Made by a program: the position numbers and the translations under genes. Under the pieces are notes generated by a model. That model ran no database searches, was not told the origin of the DNA, and saw nothing but the letters and a program-made list of their open reading frames with translations. A stretch of DNA of 8,995 bases, from contig DGBH01000097.1 of assembly GCA_002384205.1 (NCBI GenBank), positions 3,669 to 12,663 of the forward strand, given 5' to 3'. This document shows, in pieces, positions 1 to 5,962 of the stretch (the stretch's first letter is position 1; each line of letters begins with the position of its first letter). The DNA is from Bacteroidetes bacterium UBA4009 (GTDB lineage: Bacteria > Bacteroidota > Bacteroidia > NS11-12g > UBA9320).

Positions 1-93
1 GTAGCCACATGGTTTAATAAAAACATTCCACCTGCCAAGATCTTTAAAAAATTGTCAGCTGAAGAACAAGATTTATTAAAGAGTGTCGAGTGA
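1..93 (+). CDS. C-terminal end of an upstream gene (partial, unidentified)
   Basis: Frame 1 is open from the first base to a TGA stop at 91-93 and encodes about 30 residues, beginning VATWFNKNIPP and ending in a charged helix-like segment (AEEQDLLKSVE). The composition looks like real coding sequence: a mixed amphipathic pattern with no low-complexity runs. The strand matches all downstream genes. The fragment is too short for me to assign a family, and it shows no T9SS tail signature. It could be the end of another enzyme of the same locus, but the 156-base gap after it suggests that it may not be tightly co-transcribed with the sulfatases. The reading frame is reasonably sure; the function is unknown. 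Confidence 0.5.
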   Translation, partial: VATWFNKNIPPAKIFKKLSAEEQDLLKSVE

Positions 94-249
94 TTAGATA
101 AACCATAATATTGCTTATCAAGCTCGAATTGATTATTCAAAATATAAAAGCTGGTTAAAAGATTTGAGATAGTGACTCTGTTATGAAGCAATTATAGGGT
201 AAAGAAAATGATAGAATGATTTCTGAAAAATTGAGTTAAATAAATTAAA
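94..249. other. Spacer upstream of the sulfatase operon
   Basis: This AT-rich gap is the longest non-coding stretch in the window and the most likely place for a promoter of the sulfatase-GH26 operon. I looked for the Bacteroidota promoter pattern (TTTG near -33 and TAnnTTTG near -7). There is a TTTG at 163-166, but no acceptable -7 element at the right distance, so I do not call a promoter. There is no GC-rich hairpin that would pass as a terminator for the upstream gene. A short stop-bounded run at 98-172 reads as a protein-like peptide (AYQARIDYSKYKSWLKDLR) and may be a remnant of decayed coding sequence. Confidence 0.4.
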
Positions 250-381
250 ATGAGAAAACTGATAAACAATATTATTGGTAAGAACATAAGCATAGTAGTA
301 TTATTTTCAATACTGACTATTGGACTAAATGCACAGGTAATTCAGCCAAATATAGTTTTCATATTAGTTGACGATTTGGGC
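243..381 (+). repeat. Duplicated leader region, copy 1 (start context, signal peptide and first strand)
   Basis: From the AATTAAA before the start codon through codon 44, this stretch matches 1672-1810 with no gaps. By hand count 107 of 132 coding bases agree (about 81 percent), plus all seven bases before the ATG. In the next 30 codons agreement falls to about 57 percent (51 of 90). A signal peptide is normally the least conserved part of such proteins, so the higher similarity here suggests duplication or gene conversion of the 5' end. It is divergent and old enough to have many substitutions. Confidence 0.6.
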
Positions 382-1614
382 TATGGAGATTTATCTGTTA
401 ATGGAGGTACAGATATAAAAACACCAAACATTGACCAGCTTTTTAAATCCGGAGTAACATTTAATAATTTCTATTCCAATAGCACAGTCTGTTCCCCTAC
501 TAGAGCATCACTAATCACAGGGAGGTATCCTGATTTGGTCGGTGTGCCGGGAGTTATTCGAGGAGTTAAGGATCAAAGTTGGGGGTATTTATGTGAAGAT
601 GCCATAACATTGCCCGATATCCTGAACAAAGCAGGCTATGAAACCGCTCTTATTGGCAAATGGCACCTTGGGCTTGAAGGTCCTAATACACCAAACGAAA
701 GGGGTTTTAAATTCTTTCACGGTTTTTTGGGAGGTATGATGCATGATTATTATAATCACCTACAACATGGGAACAACTATATGCGGAAGAACGACAGCGT
801 AGTTAATGCCAAAGGACACGCAACTGATGTGTTTTCCGATTGGGCTATTGATTATATAAACGTTCAAAAAAACACGGACTCTCCTTTCTTTATGCTTCTG
901 GCATATAATGCACCGCATTACCCCATTCAGCCTCCAAAAGAATGGTACGAAAAAGTAAAAAACAGAGAGAAAGATATAAGTGATAAGCGTGCTAAAAATG
1001 TAGCTTTAGTGGAGCATCTCGATGATGGAATTGGGAGAGTAATAAAAGCACTAAAAGCGTCGGGACAATATGAGAATACCATTATTGTTTTTTCATCTGA
1101 TAATGGAGGGCATTTGCCAAGTGAGGCATCAAATGGGAATTTGCGTGGCGGTAAAATAGACATGTACGAAGGAGGAATAAAAGTCCCTACGTGTATGGTA
1201 TGGAATAATAGAATAGAATCAAACTCTACATCTAATGTGATAGGGGTGACGATGGATTTTTATGCAACATTAACATATTTAGCAGGGATAGAAATCAATC
1301 ACGAAGTTGATGCTATTAATCTAATGCCAGACATAGGTGATAAGACAATTAAAAAAGATGATCGAACCATTTATTTTGTAAGAAGAGCCGGTTATAAATA
1401 TAGCGGATTGTGTTATTATGCTGTAAGAAAAGGGGATTATAAATTGGTTCAGAATAGTCCTTTTGAAGAATTCCAACTCTTCAATATAGTAGAGGATCCA
1501 CTTGAAACAATTCCGCTTGATGATAATCCTAAAGAGTTTCACAATCTCCGCTATCAATTATCACAACACATTAGGAAAGCAGGTGCAATTCCATGGCAGA
1601 AAAAAGAAAAATAG
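250..1614 (+). CDS. Secreted type I (formylglycine) sulfatase, first of four
   Basis: This 454-residue enzyme is predicted to hydrolyse sulfate esters on a polysaccharide fragment, probably in the periplasm. Residues 1-29 form a signal peptide ending in LNAQ. The sulfatase fold follows directly (PNIVFILVDDLG), with metal-binding Asp41-Asp42. The CSPTR motif has Cys81, the residue converted to formylglycine, and Arg85. Further active-site candidates are Lys137 and His139 in GKWHLG, His223 in APHYP, Asp284-Asn285 in SSDNGG and Lys302 in GGK before YEGG. The length is normal for the S1 family and no T9SS tail is present. The tail is basic (ending KKEK). The chosen ATG precedes the signal peptide directly and follows an AATTAAA tract with no Shine-Dalgarno. 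The exact sulfate position and sugar cannot be read from sequence, and I do not assign an S1 subfamily. Its leader region closely resembles that of the next sulfatase. Confidence 0.93.
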   Translation: MRKLINNIIGKNISIVVLFSILTIGLNAQVIQPNIVFILVDDLGYGDLSVNGGTDIKTPNIDQLFKSGVTFNNFYSNSTVCSPTRASLITGRYPDLVGVPGVIRGVKDQSWGYLCEDAITLPDILNKAGYETALIGKWHLGLEGPNTPNERGFKFFHGFLGGMMHDYYNHLQHGNNYMRKNDSVVNAKGHATDVFSDWAIDYINVQKNTDSPFFMLLAYNAPHYPIQPPKEWYEKVKNREKDISDKRAKNVALVEHLDDGIGRVIKALKASGQYENTIIVFSSDNGGHLPSEASNGNLRGGKIDMYEGGIKVPTCMVWNNRIESNSTSNVIGVTMDFYATLTYLAGIEINHEVDAINLMPDIGDKTIKKDDRTIYFVRRAGYKYSGLCYYAVRKGDYKLVQNSPFEEFQLFNIVEDPLETIPLDDNPKEFHNLRYQLSQHIRKAGAIPWQKKEK

Positions 1615-1671
1615 CTGTTTATATTTTTATAGTATTAAAATAGGATTCAATATATTATAATACCAGTAACG

Positions 1672-1810
1672 AATTAAAATGAGAAAAACGAGAAACAATA
1701 ATATTGGTAAGCACATAAGTGGTATGGCATTAGTTTTAATGCTGACTATTAGCCTAAATGCGCAGATAAATCAGCCAAATATAGTACTCATATTAGCTGA
1801 TGATTTGGGA
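1672..1810 (+). repeat. Duplicated leader region, copy 2
   Basis: This is the partner of the stretch at 243-381. Both copies share the start context, the MRK...NNxIGKxIS n-region, the LTIxLNAQ cleavage region and the QPNIVxILxDDLG strand of the sulfatase core. Similarity drops sharply just after the catalytic Asp-Asp pair, where the two proteins read YGDLSV and FECVTA. Direct orientation and in-frame register are kept. The two flanking enzymes otherwise look like members of different sulfatase subgroups. Confidence 0.6.
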
Positions 1811-3025
1811 TTCGAGTGTGTTACTGCAAATGGGGGTACATCATATCATACACCAAATATAGATTTGCTTGCTAATAAAGGTGCTAGGTTTGAGAATTGC
1901 CATTCGCAACCAGTATGTACGCCATCACGAGTACAGCTTATGACAGGCCAGTATAATGTTAGAAATTATACTGTTTTTGGTGAACTTGATAGAAGTCAGA
2001 TAAGTTTTGGAAATCTTTTTAAAAATGCAGGTTACAAAACGGCTATAGCGGGTAAATGGCAGTTAGGGGAAGAAAAGGATTCGCCACAACATTTTGGTTT
2101 TGAGGAGTCTTGTCTTTGGCAGCAATCATATTCAAGAAAGGATACTGCTGGTCATGACACCAGATTCTCAAACCCAATTTTGGAATTTAATGGTGAAGTA
2201 AAACACTTTAATAATGGTGAATATGGACCAGATATAGTAAGTGATTTTATTTGCGACTTTATTGAGCAAAACAAAGACCAACCATTTTTTGCATACTATC
2301 CAATGATTCTCTCGCATTGTCCATTTGTTCCAACTCCTGATTCTAAAGACTGGGACTCACAAAATCTAGGGTCGTTAACCTACAAAGGCGAACCCAAATA
2401 TTTTCCTGATATGATATCGTATATGGATAAATTAGTTGGTAAAATCGTCTCAAAAATTGAAGCATTAGGTATCAGTGAAAATACACTAATCATTTTTGCT
2501 GGGGATAATGGAACTGACAAACCCATTATTTCAATGTTTAAAGGAACAGATTATCCAGGAGGAAAAGGGAAAACAACAGATAATGGAACGCATGTACCCT
2601 TAATTGCGCGTTGGGATGGGAAAATTGAAAAGAATAGAACATGTTCAGACTTGATTGATTTTAGTGATTTTTTACCAACAATGTGCGATGCTGCCAATAT
2701 TGATATTTCCTCTCAAACTACGATTGACGGTGTTAGCTTCCTGCCTCAGCTTCTTGGTAAAAAAGGGAAACCTAGAAAATGGATATACAGTTGGTACGAT
2801 CCACGTGGAAAAGAATTGAAAGAGTTTGCCAGAAACACTAAATACAAGTTATATAGTACAGGTGAGTTTTATAATATCAAAGAGGATTTCTTTGAGAAGA
2901 CTCCGCTCGCTTTGGTAACCATGAATAGAGATGCTAAACAATCCTATAATAAATTAATTAAGGCGCTAGATAAGTATAAAAATATTAGAGAAGAAAAAGC
3001 TAATACAAAAAGAGGTAAAAATTAA
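1679..3025 (+). CDS. Secreted type I sulfatase, second of four, with GKWQLG variant
   Basis: This 448-residue sulfatase has a signal peptide (residues 1-29, ending LNAQ) followed by PNIVLILADDLG with metal ligands Asp41-Asp42. The formylglycine motif is CTPSR, with Cys80 and Arg84. Other active-site candidates are Lys126, His213 in LSHCPF, Asp276-Asn277 in AGDNGT and Lys296 in PGGKGK. The position that is usually His in GKWHLG is Gln128 (GKWQLG), a substitution at a substrate-facing site. From memory this variant occurs in a distinct group of bacterial sulfatases, so it more likely marks a subfamily than a dead enzyme. The usual EGG before the VP strand is DNG here. There is no T9SS tail, so a periplasmic location is inferred. 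The C-terminus is lysine-rich (KRGKN). It lies 64 bases after the first sulfatase and 36 before the third. Confidence 0.92.
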   Translation: MRKTRNNNIGKHISGMALVLMLTISLNAQINQPNIVLILADDLGFECVTANGGTSYHTPNIDLLANKGARFENCHSQPVCTPSRVQLMTGQYNVRNYTVFGELDRSQISFGNLFKNAGYKTAIAGKWQLGEEKDSPQHFGFEESCLWQQSYSRKDTAGHDTRFSNPILEFNGEVKHFNNGEYGPDIVSDFICDFIEQNKDQPFFAYYPMILSHCPFVPTPDSKDWDSQNLGSLTYKGEPKYFPDMISYMDKLVGKIVSKIEALGISENTLIIFAGDNGTDKPIISMFKGTDYPGGKGKTTDNGTHVPLIARWDGKIEKNRTCSDLIDFSDFLPTMCDAANIDISSQTTIDGVSFLPQLLGKKGKPRKWIYSWYDPRGKELKEFARNTKYKLYSTGEFYNIKEDFFEKTPLALVTMNRDAKQSYNKLIKALDKYKNIREEKANTKRGKN

Positions 3026-3061
3026 ATACAGAAAAGAAACTATATTAATTCGTTTTAAAAC

Positions 3062-4528
3062 ATGAAAAATACAATATTAAATCTCTTGTTAGTGAGTATA
3101 GTCCTATCAAGTTACAGCCAAACCCAAGTCATCGCACAAAATGAGTCTAAACCCAATATTATTTTCATAGTAACTGATGATTTAGGTTGGTCAGATTTAG
3201 GTTGCTATGGCGCAGATTTAAACGAAACGCCTAATATTGACAAGCTTGCAGAGAAGAGTATGGTTTTTACTAATAGTTACGCAGCAGGTTCTGTATGCTC
3301 GCCAACACGAGCATCAATAATGACTGGTAAAACACCAGCAAAGTTAAACTATACTGTATGGAGCGAAGCGGCAACAGGAAACGCTGAAGAAAGGAGATTG
3401 AGAGGTTCTAAATACTTAGAACCGCTAACTCTAGAAAACCTTCCCCTTGAAGAAATATCAATCGCAGAGAAACTAAAAAGTAAAGATTACCTGACAGCAC
3501 ATGTTGGTAAATGGCATATCGGAGATTATATGCATTTTCCTAATACACAGGGTTTTGATGTAAGTGTAGCCTCTAGCCAACGAGGTGCTCCACCCTCTTT
3601 CTTCTATCCTTATACGGGTATTGTTTATGACGAATTTCGCTTTGTGGGCGATTTAGGGATGGATGCAGATGGGAAATATTTTACAAATAGAGAAGGTGAA
3701 TACCTGACCGACAGGTTGACGGATGAAGCGATGAAAATGATTGAAGATGCTGGTTCTCGACCGTTTTTTCTGAATTTATCTTATTATAATGTACATGTTC
3801 CAATCGAGGCTAAAGCCGAAGACATTACTTACTTTAAAAATAAACTATCATCAGAGTACCATCATCAGAATGAAACCTATGCAGCTATGGTAAAAAATGT
3901 GGACGACAATGTTGGTCGCTTGCTCCATAAGTTGGATGAACTAGGTATTTCAGAAAATACAATAGTAGTGTTTACATCAGATAATGGAGGAGTCATTCAG
4001 AAGTATAAAGATAAGGTTGTTACCGATAACTTTCCGCTAAGGGAAGGAAAAGGCTCTTTATATGAGGGAGGAATTCGTATTCCAACTATGATTTTTTATC
4101 CCAAGAATCCAGGTAAGGGACAACAAATTGATGTCCCTATTAGTACAATCGATTATTTACCCACGGTGATGGAAATTGCTGGCATACCTAACGATTTAGA
4201 TAATATTGAGGGGGAAAGCTTCTTGCCTTTACTAAAAGGTGAAGAGGCGAAATCTCTTGAAAACAGAGCTTTGTACTGGCATTTTCCACATTATTATTAC
4301 GCAGTAAAGCCAGTTAGTTCGATTCGTGATGGTAACTGGAAATTATTAGAATATCTTGAGGATGGACACATCGAACTTTATAATCTAGCGGACGATTTAG
4401 AAGAGAAACATAATCTTGCTGATACCGAACCACTAAAAACTAATGAACTTTTAAGCAAACTCCGCAAATGGAAAACTAATGTAGGAGCAAAAGGTATAAG
4501 ACAAAACCCTAATTATAAAAAGCAGTAA
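3062..4528 (+). CDS. Secreted type I sulfatase, third of four
   Basis: This 488-residue protein is the longest of the four sulfatases. Residues 1-26 make a signal peptide (hydrophobic core at residues 5-16, ending QVIAQ). The core starts at PNIIFIVTDDLGWSDLGCYG with Asp39-Asp40. The formylglycine motif CSPTR has Cys79 and Arg83. Lys150 and His152 sit in GKWHIG, His245 in NVHVP, Asp307-Asn308 in TSDNGG and Lys330 before the YEGGIRIP strand. A C-terminal subdomain holds the typical IRDGNWKLL and LYNLADDLEEKHNLA segments. An insert at residues 98-130, after the catalytic motif, is longer than in the first two sulfatases and may shape substrate choice. No T9SS tail is present. The gene is 36 bases after the second sulfatase and 36 before the fourth. 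The exact substrate and subfamily are not assigned. Confidence 0.93.
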   Translation: MKNTILNLLLVSIVLSSYSQTQVIAQNESKPNIIFIVTDDLGWSDLGCYGADLNETPNIDKLAEKSMVFTNSYAAGSVCSPTRASIMTGKTPAKLNYTVWSEAATGNAEERRLRGSKYLEPLTLENLPLEEISIAEKLKSKDYLTAHVGKWHIGDYMHFPNTQGFDVSVASSQRGAPPSFFYPYTGIVYDEFRFVGDLGMDADGKYFTNREGEYLTDRLTDEAMKMIEDAGSRPFFLNLSYYNVHVPIEAKAEDITYFKNKLSSEYHHQNETYAAMVKNVDDNVGRLLHKLDELGISENTIVVFTSDNGGVIQKYKDKVVTDNFPLREGKGSLYEGGIRIPTMIFYPKNPGKGQQIDVPISTIDYLPTVMEIAGIPNDLDNIEGESFLPLLKGEEAKSLENRALYWHFPHYYYAVKPVSSIRDGNWKLLEYLEDGHIELYNLADDLEEKHNLADTEPLKTNELLSKLRKWKTNVGAKGIRQNPNYKKQ

Positions 4529-4564
4529 GAAAAAAATATTTTTTAAATACTAACAATCAAAAAA

Positions 4565-5962
4565 ATGATCAAAAAAATAGTTTCGATAAAAAGAACACTA
4601 AGTAAGCAATTGAAAAATCTTATTTCATTGATTATTACAGGTTTACTATTGTCGGGATTATGCATTGCCCAGAATTCAGAAAAACCTAATGTCATTGTAA
4701 TACTAACTGATGATCAGGGCAGCATTGACTTGAATTGTTATGGAGCCAATGATTTGCTTACACCTAATATAGATAAAATTGTCAATAGTGGAGTTAAATT
4801 CACTCAATTCTATGCCGCTCCGGTTTGTTCTCCAACACGTGCTTCGTTGCTCACAGGAAAAACACCGCAACACGTAAAAATAACAGAGGTTATTACGAGG
4901 TCAAAACTCAACGATGGCTTATCGAATGAAGAATACACTATGGCTGAGATGTTTAAGGATGCCGGATATACTGCAGGGCATCTTGGCAAGTGGCATCTTG
5001 GGCACTCTGAAGATAAGCAACCTAACGCACAAGGCTTTGATTACTCATTTGGGAATCTTGGTGGGTGTATTGATAATTTCTCTCACTCTTCCTACTGGCA
5101 AGATGGAGCCAATTATCATGATCTCTATTTGAATGGTGAGGAAATATATAGTGATGGTGAATTTTTCCCCGATATGATGTTGGAAGAAGCAAAAGACTTT
5201 ATAGTGCAAAATAAAAACCATCCTTTTTTTATGTACTACGCACTTAATGTACCGCACTATCCCTATCAGGGAAGTAAAGATTGGTTAGATTATTACAACG
5301 AGAAAGGCGTGGAATATCCACGAAACCTATATGCCGCTTTTCTGTCCACAATGGATGATAACATAGGCAATTTAATAGCTAAACTTGAATCTCTTGGATT
5401 AAAAGAAAATACTATAATCGTATTTCAAAGCGATAACGGGTATGCCAATACTCAAAGAGCACATGGTGGAGGTGGAAGTTCAGGCCCATACAGAGGACAC
5501 AAAGGAAGCCTTTTTGAAGGTGGTATCAGAGTGCCGGCTGCCATATCATGGACTAAAAACATCCAGCCAAATCAAACACGCCATCAGATGGCAGTAACAG
5601 CCGACTGGATGCCAACACTTGCCGATTTATGTGGAATTGAATTGAATAAAGATGATTTAGACGGAAAGAGCTTGGTTCCTATTTTAAAAAATGAAAATAT
5701 TAAATCGATGCATGATGAGTACACTTGGCAATACCAAAAACAAAAAGCTGTTCGTAAAGGCGATTGGAAGTTATTGATTAACCCAGTTATAAAAGACCCT
5801 TTTTATAAAAATACGATTAAACAAAAATCGCCTTATTTTTTAGTAAATCTTAAAGATGATATTGGGGAAACTACAAACCTTGCCGAAAAATATCCTAAAA
5901 AGATTAAGGAACTAGAGACCATATTTAACAAGCATAACATTAGAAACCATAAAAGAAAATGA
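4565..5962 (+). CDS. Secreted type I sulfatase, fourth of four
   Basis: This 465-residue sulfatase has an unusually long, basic n-region before its hydrophobic signal segment (about residues 18-33), with probable cleavage after CIAQ at residue 36. Cys33 is preceded by Leu, so it does not fit a lipobox. The core begins PNVIVILTDDQG (Asp49-Asp50). The CSPTR motif has Cys88 and Arg92. Lys142 and His144 lie in GKWHLG, His231 in VPHYP, Asp290-Asn291 in QSDNGY and Lys313 in GHKGSLFEGG. A glycine-rich loop (AHGGGGSSGPYRG, residues 299-311) sits just before that lysine and borders the active site. The tail is basic (NHKRK). No T9SS signal is visible, so a periplasmic location is inferred. Its stop codon overlaps the GH26 start, which ties expression of the two genes together. 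Confidence 0.93.
   Translation: MIKKIVSIKRTLSKQLKNLISLIITGLLLSGLCIAQNSEKPNVIVILTDDQGSIDLNCYGANDLLTPNIDKIVNSGVKFTQFYAAPVCSPTRASLLTGKTPQHVKITEVITRSKLNDGLSNEEYTMAEMFKDAGYTAGHLGKWHLGHSEDKQPNAQGFDYSFGNLGGCIDNFSHSSYWQDGANYHDLYLNGEEIYSDGEFFPDMMLEEAKDFIVQNKNHPFFMYYALNVPHYPYQGSKDWLDYYNEKGVEYPRNLYAAFLSTMDDNIGNLIAKLESLGLKENTIIVFQSDNGYANTQRAHGGGGSSGPYRGHKGSLFEGGIRVPAAISWTKNIQPNQTRHQMAVTADWMPTLADLCGIELNKDDLDGKSLVPILKNENIKSMHDEYTWQYQKQKAVRKGDWKLLINPVIKDPFYKNTIKQKSPYFLVNLKDDIGETTNLAEKYPKKIKELETIFNKHNIRNHKRK
5959..5962 (+). promoter_or_regulatory. ATGA start-stop overlap coupling the fourth sulfatase and the GH26 gene
   Basis: The GH26 ATG (5959-5961) shares four bases with the TGA stop (5960-5962) of the fourth sulfatase. 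This arrangement usually means that ribosomes finishing the first gene can restart on the second. The ATG is followed directly by a signal peptide, so the start is well supported. The overlap is seen directly; coupling is inferred. Confidence 0.75.

Noticed and set aside
163..166. TTTG as a possible -33 promoter element ahead of the operon
   Set aside because: No TAnnTTTG-like element lies at the expected distance downstream, so the four-base match is not meaningful.
927..1163. Reverse-strand open frame of 78 codons
   Set aside because: It lies wholly opposite the well-supported first sulfatase, has no recognisable motif, and its composition mirrors the sulfatase codons.
1321..1557. Reverse-strand open frame with hydrophobic content
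   Set aside because: It is antisense to the first sulfatase C-terminus. The apparent membrane-like residues come from reading AT-rich codons backwards.
1632..1663. Six-base inverted repeat (GTATTA/TAATAC) between the first two sulfatases
   Set aside because: The stem is short and AT-only with a 20-base loop, as expected by chance in AT-rich spacers.
4531..4544. Perfect A/T palindrome (A6-TA-T6) between the third and fourth sulfatases
   Set aside because: With no G or C in the stem it would be a weak hairpin, and the gap is only 36 bases inside an apparent operon. I do not call a terminator.
4914..5257. Short frames on both strands inside the fourth sulfatase
   Set aside because: They overlap a complete, motif-verified sulfatase and show no independent start context or family signal.
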